Both the position numbers and the translations under genes were made by a program. Below, piece after piece: positions 9,341 through 22,400 of a stretch of 58,532 nt of DNA; positions within the stretch are counted from its first letter, which is position 1, and each line of letters begins with the position of its first letter. A model generated the notes under the pieces. It was not told where the DNA came from, made no database searches, and saw nothing but the letters and a program-made list of their open reading frames with translations. Source of the DNA: Rhizomucor pusillus (taxonomy: Eukaryota > Mucoromycota > Mucoromycetes > Mucorales > Lichtheimiaceae); assembly GCA_900175165.2 (NCBI GenBank), contig FWWN02000392.1, positions 1 to 58,532 of the forward strand, given 5' to 3'.

Positions 9341-12300
9341 ATGGACGCCCTGCAAAGAGAAGTTACCAACTACATGGTCACTTCCAGTGAGTCCTCTGCG
9401 GAATCATTGCAGGCTGCTAACCGCATCGTACAAGGCATGTCTTTTATCAGTAACCGGGATCTACGATGACAGTTTCTTGCTGACACATATTCTCACAGCT
9501 GTCAATACATCGTCCGTTCAAGCCAACCTCTTGCAGCTTATTCAATGTATGGGAGAATACCTCACCAACGAAGACGATCTTGTGCGTGCCAAAGGTAAAA
9601 CAGCGTCAGCTCTCTTCGCCTGGAAAATCGCACTGACACCCGTACCTTAGCAACGGGTCTTTTATCACATACTCTTCGCCACTGCAATGTTCAAAGCCTG
9701 AATGAAGCTGTGGGTAGGAACACTTTTTTGCTATCATATTGTAAGCGTCCTGTACTCAGTTTGGCCCTTTGGCAGTTTCCGTGCTGGTGGATTTCTACTG
9801 CGATCGCTTGACTGATCGTGCCTGCGTACCGAATTTGCTGGAGGGTCTGGTCGCTCTCACGGAAGCACCCAACTTTACAGGCGCGAATGCAGTGACCGTT
9901 TCTACTAGGTAGCAGCGTGCAAAAGTAACTTTTACAAAGCATCAGACAATACTTATGTGGACATAGAATCTTTGAACGCGTGGAAGTACAGCGATTCCCA
10001 CAGGCGACGAGAAACTTAGCATTCAGAATCTTTGAAAACTTGCTGCAAAATCAACTTTCTGGTAAAGCTTGCTTATCAGTTTATACATAGCAACCTGCAA
10101 AGTATTAAGTAACGATATAGCATTGAAGGCGATCAACAATGAATTCGTCTACGGTTTCACGCAGGCGATGGATGGCGAGAAAGATCCTCGAAATTTGATG
10201 TGCGCATTTAAGCTCATCAAGATCATCACAGACGAATTCGATATTGCTACACATGTAGAGGTATGATTAGTAATTGCAAACTCGTTAGGTTTCGACCAGT
10301 CTCTCACCTCTTAACAGGATATCTTTGAAGTTACGTTCTGCTATTTTCCAATTACATTTAGACCACCTCCCGATGATCCATACGGTATTACAGCCGATGA
10401 TCTGAAGCAGAGCTTAAGGTACATATTAAAGATATGTTGTAAGCAAGTAGAGACAAGTACTGACCGCAGTAAACCACAAGACGATGTCTGTCAGCCACCC
10501 CTCACTTTGCGAGATTTGCAGTGCCATTGCTGTTAGAGAAATTATCGTCGACCTCTGGAAGCGCAAAGGTATATTGCTACAATTAACTGTAGAAAGACGG
10601 CTATTTTTCTGATCTGAGTATGGATTACAGAAAGACTCGATGGAAACGTTAGCTGCCTGTGCACCGGTATATGGTGCCTCGGTTTTCTTGCCTCTGATAG
10701 ATGAAGTTTTTGATGCGTTAAAAGTAGAGGTAAGTATATCAACACGACGACCTACTTGGCATATTTTGCTGAATAAGAGTGAAGGTATTTCATTCTACCG
10801 ATCCTGCTCTTGAAGATAGCGCGTTGCATGCTATTGAGAAGGTTGTGGCAACCATCGGTTACTATGGCACTGGTCCGGCAGGCGATCCAACCGAGAAGGT
10901 CTTGAAACCACTGGTAGTCGAATGCATTGCCAACCTGAAGGAGCCTGAGTTTAAGAATGCCAAACCTGCTGGACGGATTCTCCGCGCTGCTGCATCAGCA
11001 TCTTGTAAGCTTTCTATAGCTGCGACTTTGATGCAAAAACTTTACTGACATATTTCTAGATTCTGCTGCAAACTCGATTGTCAATGCAGTGTTACCTTTG
11101 TTGTTACGACAGCACCGCGAAACTGAGGTTGCTACCCGAAAGAAGGCAATTCTGGACGTACTCTTGGAGTTTTTGGAAGCTAACAAGGCTTTGTATGGCT
11201 CTGCTGACGGCGATGTTGAAAGTGAGTTCAAAGTAGGGTCAGTTTCACTCGATATTGCTCTAACATGGATTTATCAACAAAAGTGGAACCCTCTACACCG
11301 TCTCCTCTGCTAGCATACAAAGACCGACTCTTACCACTCTTCGAGTCTTCTGTCATGGCCTCGAACGAATACAATGGTCTTCGTCTATCTGCTCTCAAAG
11401 GCTTGGAACTCATGGCTCTATCCAAGAACTTTTTGGACGACAATGAGGTAAAGTTAGAAAATATCGGATGTAGACCTCCACCGGAGAAGTCCTCACTCTA
11501 TATTATCTAGCTCGGTCTGGCAGTTCAATCATTCAATAAGATACTGGTGAACGAAACGGACGAGGAACTGAGGTAAAGTCGAACATGCCATGCGCCGTCT
11601 TTTTTTTTTCAGCATCTCAATGTTTTTCCTTTGCAGATCGGCTGCTCTAGCATCGTTGAAGGCTTTGTCGAACGTTAATGGAAAATATGTTACCAACCAA
11701 ACAGTTCCCGAGTTGACCAATCTGCTACCAGAGACATCTCTTGAAAAAGGACGCATCGGCTACAAGCAGACACTGACAGCATTCAAGATATTGAGTCCTT
11801 TCCCTACAATTTTCCAAGCTGCTTTACCAGCTTTGCTGAACAAACTGGATGTGATATGCAAAAACGGTAAAGTTTACCTTACATCTTTATCTGATACGGC
11901 CTGCTAATAGTTAGCTCTCAAAAGATGAATATTCAACTTATGCGTGCGCGGTCTTGGATACATTGCTGAATGTTCTGGAAGCCAAGTCAAACGAAAAGCA
12001 CTCTGATGTTGCAACATGCATGGATTCTCTTGTACCTCAACTGATTTCTAGTGTTGTCACGGCATCCTTGAACGGCTCAGACAAGCAAATTGTCTTGCAA
12101 GACGATGTGCTGATCAAAATCGCTTTAATTATCATGATTGTTTACGAAAACGTTAAAGCAAGGTACAACTCTTATTCTCTGCAGAAACGGCACCTTAATC
12201 AAGAAACTAACGAGCCTTTCTAGCACCCAAAAACCATTTGCAGATAGCATGTTTGCACTCTTTGTGGATGGCGATTTGTCAAAGGTCGGCATCTCGGGCG

Positions 12301-13802
12301 ATTTTGCTCCTTTAAAGGTACATTTTCGATCAGCAAAAGTGGACATCTAGATTCTTTTATTCAAAGCTACCATTTTCTATAGCAAGCATCCTCATATCAG
12401 CAAAAGGCTACAACCCGTCTATTTTCCGCCATCGTATGCGCATCCCGCAAAGAGGTACAGAGTACTATATTGTATATGCTCTGCAGCAAAGTTGCTAAAA
12501 AAGAATGGCTGGCTGCTTGCAGGTCGAATTCCCCGTAGCTTCGTTGGATGCATTCCTGGACAGTCTGGTTGAAACTGCTTTGATGACAGATTGCAAGTCT
12601 CAGCTGGAGTCCGTCGTCAGAATGATTGGTTCACTGATAAACAAGTGGAGAGATGGTAAGACATATATATATATTCGCAACCTTGGCGTTATAGCTTACA
12701 TCTTGGTAGGTGCCGCAACCTCTGCATACGTCGAAAAACTATCTTCGTCGCTTCAAAATTTGATCGATCAAAGCTCAGACCAGGCAAGCAATGCTTTGGC
12801 AATCTATCTCTGGGTAAGCCTCGGTCAACAAGCACCCCATTGTTTATTATATAAACCATTGAAATTCATTCATCTGCTGCTTTCTTCGGACAGGTTACCA
12901 AAGCATTGGTGCAAAAATCATCACAGCAAGGCATGGTGTTGGCAGACAAAGTTATTGCATGGTGTGCGAATGCAAAGGTTGGCAAGGAAGCGTCAGAAGG
13001 ATTCGATATCCTTTCTGGCGATGATCGTCTTGCATTGAACAAAGCAGCATTTGCCACTGTTACCGTAAGTAAAAATCAAACTGAACTTGTAAAAGATTGA
13101 TAACTAAGCCCGCCTTAGATTTTACACAAGCAACGTTTCTTCAATAGCTGTCTACCCAAAGTGGTAGATGGTTTCCGCTCCTCCTCTGAAGGCAAGTATT
13201 CACGGTTTTAATTGCGTCTATCGACATTGGATAACACTAGCCAATAGACATCAAACATAATTACCTCATTGCGCTTTCATACCTCTTGAAGAATGTACCT
13301 AAGCAAATCCTACTCAGTGAATTACCGCCGGTAAGTAGCATCATATTTACACATTTACTATGTATACATGTACTGACGCAGGAATAGCTTGCGCCTCTAC
13401 TCATTCAATCGTTGTCGCTGCCGGACACTGCATTGAAAGTTTCCACACTGGATATGTTCCAACTAGCAATTGTAGAAGCTGCTGAAGCTATCACGCCGCA
13501 TGTCCGAAGCATCATCCCTGCGATTCTGGATCTGCTTGACGCTCAAAAAAACCCCATGCAGGTGCGGATAGCTGCACTCAAGTGCTTAGCGCAGTTCCCG
13601 TCTGGTCTCTCTAGCAACGTCCTGGCGCCACATGCAAACTATGTTATCCGACAACTCGGTCGATCTCTGGACGACCGAAAGCGTCTTGTCAGAAAAGAGG
13701 CTGTAGATTGTAGAGCTAAATGGTAAGGAAGGACCAAGCTTGAAGAGATCTTTAACAGGAACTCACGGACTATTTTTCTGTAGGTACACTGTCAACATTT
13801 GA
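9341..13802 (+). CDS. MET18: MMS19, cytosolic iron-sulfur assembly targeting subunit
   Basis: A HEAT-repeat protein spread over many short exons. Chained exons give MDALQREVTNYM, then LLQLIQCMGEYLTNEDDLVR (the hallmark N-terminal MMS19 block), RFAVPLLLEKLSSTSGSAK, VEVFHSTDPALEDSALHAIE and a C-terminal HEAT end VRKEAVDCRAKW. A final intron (13723-13783) adds YTVNI before the stop. MMS19 (Met18) with Cia1 and Cia2 delivers Fe-S clusters to DNA polymerases, Rad3/XPD and other nuclear enzymes. Intron 1 (9435-9498) seems to use a GC donor: only that splice joins the two conserved blocks in frame (94 + 96 nt). The intron ending at 10784 must use the acceptor after GTGAAG to keep the frame. Other clear exons include 9651-9713 and 10785 onward. 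The gene is convergent with the PAPS reductase gene. Confidence 0.93.
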
Positions 13803-13994
13803 TTTACTAAAGATATAGAGAAACAGTTTCTGTTTTCGATTATAATAAATTTGATGCTTTAATGATTTAGTTACTTGAAGCAGATGGTGTTCGGTGAATA
13901 TTTACAGGCGGTTCAAAAGCTAGGGATGTTTTCTCTTTTGTACAAGGTTGGATAGGAAGGCGTTAGGGAAGAAAGAAAAATTTTGGGGTCTAGG

Positions 13995-14924
13995 TTAAGC
14001 GGATGTGATGGTGATGGGAGCGGGAGCAGCGTGTCTGGCAGCAGCTTGCTGTTCTTTCTTCTTCTTGGCGGCCATGAAAGCAGCGCGCATCTTGAAATAA
14101 TCTTGGTGCAAGCCGCATTCAGTCTTTTGTTTTCCAGACCATCGGCCGGATCGTTCGTCGTCTTCGCTGAGAGGTTTCTTTGTAGAGTGCCAGTCGCCAA
14201 TGGATCGGTAACCCTGATCAACGAGGGCGTTATAGGGAACTTCGTTTGCGCGGATGTAAGTCCACACTTGCTGGAAGTCCCAGTAGGCAAGAGGGTTCAA
14301 TTTGATGAGACCAGTCGAGTCGACTTCGACGATAGGAATTGATTCACGGTCGCCCTTTTGGCTTCGGCGACGGCCGGTGATAACTGACTTGACTTTGAGT
14401 TCTTCGTAGGCGCGGCGAGCTGGCTCGACCTTAACGAGGTAGTCATAGGTAGCTTCGTCGTTTTCCCAAAGACGTTCGCCGTGCTGTTCTTCGAGATCTT
14501 TGGCGGTTTCGCAGTCAATGGGTTTGTATACATGGAGTTGAACGTCGTATGTTTCCTGACAGCGGCGAGCAAGGTCAAGAGTTTCCTTGAAATGATACAA
14601 TGTGTCGAGGAAAATCAAAGGAACAATGTGTGGTTGTTCACGGTCGATGCTGATTTTGTTGATCATATCCAAAGTAGCAAGGCCTTATTAAAATGCATAC
14701 ATTTAATTAATTCATTATTCAGTTTACTCTTTCTAAAATGTTTTATATATAAACATACCAGTCAAACCAAAGGAAGTAGTCTGGTACAAGTTAGGAAGAT
14801 GATCAATAGCCCACTCAAGGATTTCGCGTGGCTGCAACTGGCTTAGTCGATTGTTCAGTTGCTCCAAGATCTCAGGAGTAAGATCGTTGCCAGATTGGAT
14901 GCGAACGTTAGTGCTGACGGGCAT
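13995..14924 (-). CDS. MET16: Phosphoadenylyl-sulfate (PAPS) reductase
   Basis: Two exons, 14759-14924 and 13995-14683, give 284 aa. The enzyme reduces PAPS to sulfite using thioredoxin, a cytosolic step of sulfate assimilation. The splice joins TSFGLTG to LATLDMINKIS, the substrate-binding region. Further signatures are PLIFLDTLYHFKETL, SVITGRRRSQKGDR and NPLAYWDFQQVWTYI, and the C-terminal KTECGLHQDYFK that holds the single catalytic Cys of the family. No Fe-S cysteine pairs of the APS-type enzymes are seen, which fits the fungal PAPS type. The family is about 260 aa in yeast; the extra length is a short Ala-rich tail. No regulatory site could be assigned. Confidence 0.95.
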
Positions 14925-16556
14925 TACTGTTCAAGAAAAGATATCGTTCTGGGAGGTAGATCTTGGTTACTTTTATACGGGGCGGAGGGCGAGATGATGT
15001 GCCCGCCAAATTTGGAAATCATCAGAGTTTTCGGCCAATCGCATCTGTTTGCAATGGTGTTATTCTCTTCTGGACGCACGCAAAACTTTTCGTTGGCGAT
15101 ATCTGAGTGTCAATGAATCGAAAAGATAGCCGCTGATACCATCGTGCCATTTTCGTTCTGGTTCCATGGGTAAACTGCTTAGAAATGCAGTTGGCAAAAC
15201 GAAAAATCCACGATTATTCAGCCAGTGAAAAACATGCCATCTCTGGAAAACACACGATCTTCCTGGCCATCATTGTTAGTAATAACGTTGTCCTGATATC
15301 ATCAAATAGCGCGTCAAGCACTCTAATGGTCCCCTGCAGCTGCTGCTTGGGCAACTTCTGTCGTCACTGTGTCGTTCAATAGATTAGGATAATCAAATCA
15401 TTTTGCGTCAACTTCCCAGCTGATATGATTCGCTGGAAATTTGGTAGAGTCAAAAAAAAAAGTTCATGGAGAAATCATCTGCCGTTTGTTCTTCACGCTA
15501 TGTTTCTAAGGCAACCTATAGCGCGGAAACGTAAGACGTGCGAGACATGTAGTCGTATTCAGTACTACTATAATTCACCTAACTGGACTTCGAACTCTTT
15601 CTACAAATTCATCTATTCGTCTTCGCTTCTCGGAAACCTTAAAGTAATACGTATAAAAGAAAGACTTAAGCGCGTCCATCGAAACACAATTTTATATGAG
15701 ACGATCCACGCAAAGATAAAGAATCAATAAACGCGCTTGCTTTCTTCGGTCCCTTCTCTCACCGAAATCGACGGACCTTACTCCAATAACTAAATCCTGT
15801 TCAAAGAATAAACCAACATATTTGGAACGATTACATATTTATACAGTCGAGAATGACACAGAGAGCAAGATGCTTGAGGCATGTGCAGCTCACTATTGAA
15901 CGATATTCATACTAGGAGAGAAGATAATATGGTGGTTATCTGCGACCGTACTCAGAACAGGATATGGCTTCGCTGGTTGATACAACAATGATTCCTCATA
16001 TCGAAACGGACCTCTGATCAAGCTTCCCTGCTTTGCATTGATTAGCTACAGTAGTAAATGTACTTCGCACAAGGATACATTTTTCTTTTAATTAGCTTTG
16101 CATCCGTTCGTGCGATATTTGCTGACGAATCATCTGTCGCAAAATATCCACGATGCCGCTGTCGACTAATCATTGGATTTATACTCCATGTGCTGGGTGG
16201 GCCTTCAATAAGTGAAATCAAGCCAGAGCAGCAACATGTCAGTGCAGATCATTTAGGGCTTATTGAGTTGCAATGATGTATAAACTACGATTATGTACAT
16301 ACCAACAAGAATTCCACCACTGAAGTTATCCGTACTAATATTAAAGTTTGTACGTATAGTATATCGTTAGCGGCGATGGCCAAGAGTTATTATTGTTCCA
16401 GGCGCACTTTAGTGGATCAATTGTCACTTTTATTCATATAATATCAAGGTTATGAAAGACATCATCATCATTATTGGTGCCCTTAAAACATGTTTCACTG
16501 TCCATAATTTTATCCGAGCCATTTTTTATGCGTCTTTGAAAAAGCATTTGCTGCGT
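14925..16556. other. Gene-poor stretch of 1.6 kb
   Basis: AT-rich, with a GC-rich patch (about 14978-15006) a short way upstream of the PAPS reductase start. The longest frame (15425-15730, plus strand, 101 codons) has no recognisable domain, odd composition and no splice partners, so I do not call it. I saw no tRNA-like A/B boxes. Confidence 0.5.
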
Positions 16557-18120
16557 TTAGGTTGATCCGGCGACAGAGAAATCGAAATCTGTTTGTTCGT
16601 CTGGTGGATCCATTACATTCAGTAGATTATCGTCGTTCATGTCATATTTCAATATTTCTTTCATCATCCTCCTGACAAGCATCTTTACACTCCAAGCCAT
16701 GTACAGTGTCTCTTGAAGCGATAGCAGCCTTGGAACATGGACGTTCTTTGTTCTTGTGATACGATTGACGTATCCTGTAGGTGAATCCAAGCGCAACATG
16801 GTCATTCTCAACCCTGTACAGGTATGGTTATGTAAGTTACCAAAAGAAAGAAACAATAAATATAATCTTACCGGATTGTAGTATGCCAATGACTTCTAAT
16901 CGACGTACGCTATTCTTTTTCGTCAGGTCCTCTTTATGCAAATAAGCATATCTTTGAGAGCTTCAGGGAGCTTCAAATCCCGCTCCTTGAGCAAGTTGAC
17001 GTCGTTGTCGCATGCGTATATAATCCAGGCGCCTGATGATGAGGATATACGCAACCATCAACCGTCATTGCATCACGGAGTGGTATCCAAACCCTTTCGA
17101 TTTCTCCTGCGCTAGCCAATCGTCAGGTAAGCAAGGAAATAGAACGCTGCGCAACTTACATTTGATAATAGCGTGAGCAAAACATCCAGTCGAAATCAAA
17201 GGGGTTTATTTTATCAAACGGCTTGTCCTATGCTTGCGGTGTGAAAATTATGTCTCTCATATCTTGGAATGACTTTGCCTGGATAAAGAGTCAATACAAC
17301 ATGCTTAGAAAACCGACGATCTAGAACTGACCTCCTTGAAGGAGTTCAGGTCGTTTCAAGCTCTGCTGGCATTTCAGGCTTGTGCCTTTTGTTGCAGACA
17401 AATGTTACAGCTGAACCCAGCTCTCTTCGATAATCCAGCATGCATGCACAAGCAGTCAGCATATGATAAACGATGTAGACTTAAAATCATGGACTTGTTG
17501 TAATCCGTCCTCCGTGAAAACTTTGTCGACTATGTAGCGTTTGTCCCAGGGGTCTCTGATAAAGAAGGACGAAGTCTGCAATACTAATCGCTTCGTAATT
17601 TCATCCTTTGGCAGCATACATGACAAGTGCTTACTGTCCTTGGGACATCGTGCATCCGTAATCGAAAAAGTACCTTTTCTACTGACGTCAGGTACTAAAT
17701 GACCACCGTTGAGTTCACGGTGAGCAAGCCAACGATATATCCAGGAACCACAGCGAGGAGGCCGCACAGCCAGCTCTCAAAAACTTATATGGATTCAAAA
17801 AAAGGATACAGATTACGGTAGGGAACAACTGATGGCAATGGTAAACCAGGTTTGCTGCTCCCGTGGAATGGTGAGTGAAGACCTGAAGGGCTTTCCAAAC
17901 CCACTCCACGTTCTTGACCTCTTGCGAGGACAAGAAAGCGGAACCAACGCCACCCCAACCCTTGAAGCCTTGAAAATGGACTCGCAAGTCGTTTCCTTGT
18001 AGTATGGACCGATATTCTTCTGAGGAGAGCATTGTATTGATCGACTGTAGTTCTTTCGATATCATCAACAGTTTCCAGTTAGCTTCGTTGAGCATCTTGT
18101 TGATTACCGGTCTCCATCAA
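16557..18120 (-). pseudogene. Decayed repetitive gene-like locus
   Basis: Three protein-like stretches lie in order on the minus strand but in different frames with stops between. They are about 18112-17800 (NEANWKLLMISKELQ, FKGWGGVGSAFLSSQEVKNV, LVYHCHQLFPT), 17767-17456 (RPPRCGSWIYRWLAHRELNG, DPWDKRYIVDKVF) and 16830-16557 (GLRMTMLRLDSPTGYVNRIT, ending DFDFSVAGST). Some gaps could be introns, for example near 17800 and 16870, but between about 17450 and 16900 no continuous frame is seen. About 90 nt near 17700-17770 match the outer edge of the terminal repeats. I read it as a decayed member of a lineage-specific multicopy gene family. No function is known to me. Confidence 0.5.
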
Positions 18121-18493
18121 AGCCAATGGATGATTACATATCTTCCTGTTCTCTATTGAGGCGATTATATATAGCGTGTCGGATTTTCGCCAAATCATGA
18201 TGTATGGAACGAGTTTTTCTTCTTGGCGAAAAACATGTGTCAAAATCTCATCGACAATGGGTGCAATAGTAGAAAATTATGAGTACAAATACTATAATAC
18301 TGCAATATTCTGCTTTTGCAATAAATAGATCTGCGTTTTAGTCATCTTTGTTAGCAATTTTGATATGGTGTTGATCTGTTCGTTCTGGTAAGTATTCGCC
18401 ATATTCCAAATTTGGCAGATCGAGGTGCAGAAAAGAGAAAGGGCGCTTGCTGGTCAGAACTGGGTCGTCAAAAACTGTTTCCCCGCATCGATC

Positions 18494-18930
18494 ATGACCA
18501 AAGTTCAGAAACAAGCACCTCCAGTAACACCAGTCAGCGATCCTGCCGTAGCCGAGAGATACAAAAGACGGCTGGAGTCTCCACAATCACTCATGCCAAA
18601 CGTCAAATCTCGACGGATTCATTTACTTACCTGGGCTGTATCCATTCGTAAGTAAAAGATCCAGAAAGACTTTGGCCTTGCAAGAACTCTAAGCAACTGT
18701 TGATATTATTTATTGCAGCCCTGACAGCATATGTAGTATTTTTCGCTGATTTTGGTCCTCAGGAACATTGCTTCTCACCGGTAAATACACCAGTTACTTG
18801 AAAAAAAGGTACATGCTTTCTAACCATGTCATACTGTCAGCTACGTCGATGGTTTGAAGCGAAACGCCAGCAATTCTGGACCCTTTCTCCACAAGAACAG
18901 CAGGATCTGAAGGAACAGGGTCGATTGTAA
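18494..18930 (+). CDS. Small single-pass membrane protein (101 aa)
   Basis: Exons 18494-18647, 18719-18780 and 18841-18930 join in frame to 101 aa. The layout is a polar N-terminus (MTKVQKQAPPVTPVSDPAVA), a basic stretch, one membrane segment (IHLLTWAVSIPLTAYVVFFA) and a conserved-looking tail DFGPQEHCFSPLRRWFEAKR, then QQFWTLSPQEQQDL. Splice sites are canonical (GTAAGT/CAG, GTAAAT/CAG), with plausible branch sites. Topology and size resemble small inner-membrane mitochondrial or ER proteins, but I do not recognise the family. The three short exons make it easy to miss. A minus-strand frame at 18338-18586 overlaps it and is judged a shadow. Confidence 0.68.
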
Positions 18931-19403
18931 ATAGAGAAAAAAACCATCTTATACCACCATCAACATCCAACGATAGACAAATTAATTATAATATTCAAAA
19001 TATCTCTGGACTTTCCGGTCTTCGAGAGATAGACATTCAACCGGCAACGATTCATGCTATCATCCACCTCTGTGTCCCTTTTCGATATCTGATTTGACCA
19101 ACTAATGATACAGCATTGCCGATTTCCAGTCATCGTTGCAACGCTGTCCCTCTCTTGAGTATGTCAATGTTTTATATTGTATACTGGTTTGCTTGAATGA
19201 GTAAACGATACTGAATACAGATTAAGTACACAGATGGAAAAAAGGTACAGCACAGGAAGGGGGAGGGAATAACAAACAAAACGACGCTATGTATATATCT
19301 AGCTGTGGAGAGAAAGGAAAAAGCAGAGACTAAAAGAGTAAAGGGAGCGGCAAGGAAAAGGAAGGTATAGATTCTGAAGAATATCAACAGGAAAGAAGCA
19401 CTT
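18931..19403. other. Convergent 3' intergenic region
   Basis: Lies between the stops of the small membrane protein and PP4R1. It is AT-rich with A-rich runs and a minus-strand frame without coding character. Probably two 3' UTRs. Confidence 0.5.
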
Positions 19404-22400
19404 CTATACTGTTCCTTGAGGAGGAGAGTGCTTTGGTGAATGTGGTGATGGACGCGTTTCGTCTTGGTGTACCATGCTTTTGGACAAATATACATACTCC
19501 TCTTTCTCCTTGTCATCTTGTAATAATTTCTTCTCAGGTCCGCTAGCATCTGTCATCATTTCGTCTTCATCGTTGGATACCCCATTCTGTTTGCTTTCCC
19601 TGGTCGAATCATGGTCGCTCGAATTACTACTGCTACTACTGTCGTCTTCATCTTCTTCAGCAGTGCAATCCATCGGTGTTCCAGCTGATCGAAGCTCTTC
19701 TTTATCGTTATCTTCTTCCACATCATTCCGGTGCTTTGTGGTTTCATGGTCCTTCTGTTCCGATATATCGTCATTTCTCGTTCCTGGATTGGTTGGAGAT
19801 TCTACCATAGGCGAACCAGCATTCTCGGCATCGTGGATCAGTATCTCCGGTCTTTCATGTCGTTCTACAGCTTGTTCATCCTGCTCTTGATGCTCTTCAG
19901 GATAGTCGTCCAGCATTTCGTCTCGACGCGCTTTTAAGCGCTCCAGATCCACAAGATCCTGTACAAATGAGCGGACATCAATATCCTTGTCCAAAGCTAG
20001 ACGATACAATATCTCGTCCAAAGTTTGGGCCGGTCTCGATTCCCCTTCGCCCAAAGCATCAGGAAGGAGGAGATCCTGAAGCTCTTGCTTGTATGCATCT
20101 GAAGCCAAAAAAAATAATTCAGCAATTTTGTAATTCTGCTTCTGATAGCGCTCAAGCTTACCATTTGTGTGGATTGTCCGTATCACGCGAGAAGTAGCGA
20201 TGCGGACGTTCACGATGGGATCCTCAGACAGCGGAGCCAGTCTTGGTAGGAAGAAGGATGCAAAATCCGCTGCACATATTCCTGCTTCAAGCAAAAGTTT
20301 GCATATTTGTACAAATCTATACAAGGAACGACCAATTAGTAAGATGCCGCAAAAACAAGTCATTGGGCTGGGAGAAATGCATACATCAAACGACCGCGGT
20401 AAGATTCGGCTCGTACAAATTCGTCCAGTTTCTCCATGACATGATTCAGTAGAGCCAACGCAAATTCACGACGACTATCAATGCTATCTTCTCCTTCTTG
20501 CTCGGACTGAGACAAAGTCTCTCCGTCCTCATCAACCGCTCTCTTGACTATATCTAGTATCACAGGAAACTATCCAGAGTCAGCATGCAAATTTGAGCGA
20601 ACAGACACATGTGATTTTTTTTTTGCTTACAGCTTCAACACCGGTCTCTCTAACAGCTGCAAATTCGTCCTTGCATGCCCTGATCGCCAGTGGTAAGATA
20701 TGCTCGACAACACGCGCTGCATCGAAGAGCAAAGCGATATCTCGCAACTGTGCAGCCAGTATATCCCGCAGACGCCAGTTGGTCATGACGCCGTCCCAAA
20801 CTTCCGCTAGAATGGGAATGTACTCGTTCCGCGAACTGACGGCCAATGTACCGAGAAATTCAGCCAAATGCTCCAATACTCCTTGCTTGACATCGTCCAA
20901 GTCCATAAGGTACAGTGCAAAAATCTGTACAAGGTCACGCTCGGTGCGTTCAGGGCCGATAATGCGTGCAATTTCGTGCAATGAATATGCAAAACTTCGT
21001 CGTACTTTGATCTGATAATCCTTCGTGAGGTTAAGATACGTCTCTTTCAAGTGAGAATCCCAGTAATCAGCGCCGGCGGTGAGAACAACCGCAGGAAAAT
21101 TGTACGCGCAAACGATGGCACGATCGGTTTCGAGTTTGTACACTTGATTGCTGCTCGGGCTGGGGCCGAGAGAAAGGAAGAATTCAAGCAGCGGTTCCGG
21201 CACCTAAAATGCATAGCCAAGTTAAGTTTCGCAGGAGAAAAAGGACTATAGGCCTGTTCTACCTTTCCGGGTCGACCAGTCGTTTCCCAATCTTCAGGCA
21301 AGAATTTCGCAATAAGCTCGCCAATAATATCAGCCAATGAGTTCCGTACATTTCGTGACACATCATTCTTAAATAACTTGACTCCTTCAACCGCAGTTTG
21401 CGCCCGAACATCTTCAGGTAGCACACCACATAGCAATGGAAGAGCTACTACACATGACCTTCGAACGTGCCAAATTGTGTCACGAGAAAATGTTTGATAC
21501 AATGGAAGCTAAGGGAGACGATTATTAATGCACGGTTCAATTTGAAAGGGTGAAAGAAATGTAGTACCAATCGATCCAAAACAACTTGCTGGTCCACCAC
21601 TACTGCTAGATTACCAATGGCCGCCGCTGCTTCTTTCCGCACGTAAAACATTTGGTCGTTTGCCATTCGCTCGACGATCGGTAGACAGAGGTTTGTACAT
21701 CTCTCTGATCCCAAAACATTAGCCAAAGCAGATATGAGCTATACGATTGTATGATATTTTGTCAGCGCAGACCATCGCAGCAAATGAATGATTGTAACTT
21801 CTTACAGAAAGACACATCATCTTTGCTAGATTGATTTCGCCTTGATCAATGTCGTCTGCCGACGGATGATGACCGATAAATCCGCCTTCGTCAAAATTAT
21901 TCGACCGTTCTTCTGATGAGCCCTCATTATCCATATCATGTGCATCGCTTTCTGGATGCCGAGCTTTTCCATCCACAATTGTCATCAGACCAGAGACGAC
22001 GCCGTCAAGTATTTCAACATCAAGCAGTTTCTTGTAGTATTCCTCATTCTCGGTGTCTTTTGGATTCGCCAGCTCTGTTGCGACGGATACGATACATTGC
22101 TGTCCCAGTGATGCTAAGCTGGAGTTTTGACCAAGTAAGAATTCAATCAAAAGCGGTACAAAAACGTGAACAGGTATATGTAGATCTTCATCGTCGGATG
22201 CTTTAGAGGATGGAGATTGACTGCGACTACTGCTTGGGGATTCTGATGATGGGCGATCTTCGTCAATCGACCGCTGTCGTTCCTCAGGATGTTTTCCTTT
22301 GCCATCCTGCCTATGCTGAACGTCGTGCTTCATTTTGTCCTTTTTGGTATCAGTCGTGTTATTTACATCCATGGTTTCTTCAACCACAGGAGCAGGAACG

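Noticed and set aside
15425..15730. 101-codon plus-strand frame in the gene-poor stretch
   Set aside because: No domain, no splice partner and composition typical of AT-rich non-coding sequence.
19474..19890. 138-codon plus-strand Ser-rich frame opposite the PP4R1 tail
   Set aside because: It mirrors the acidic, Ser-rich PP4R1 C-terminus and has no independent support.
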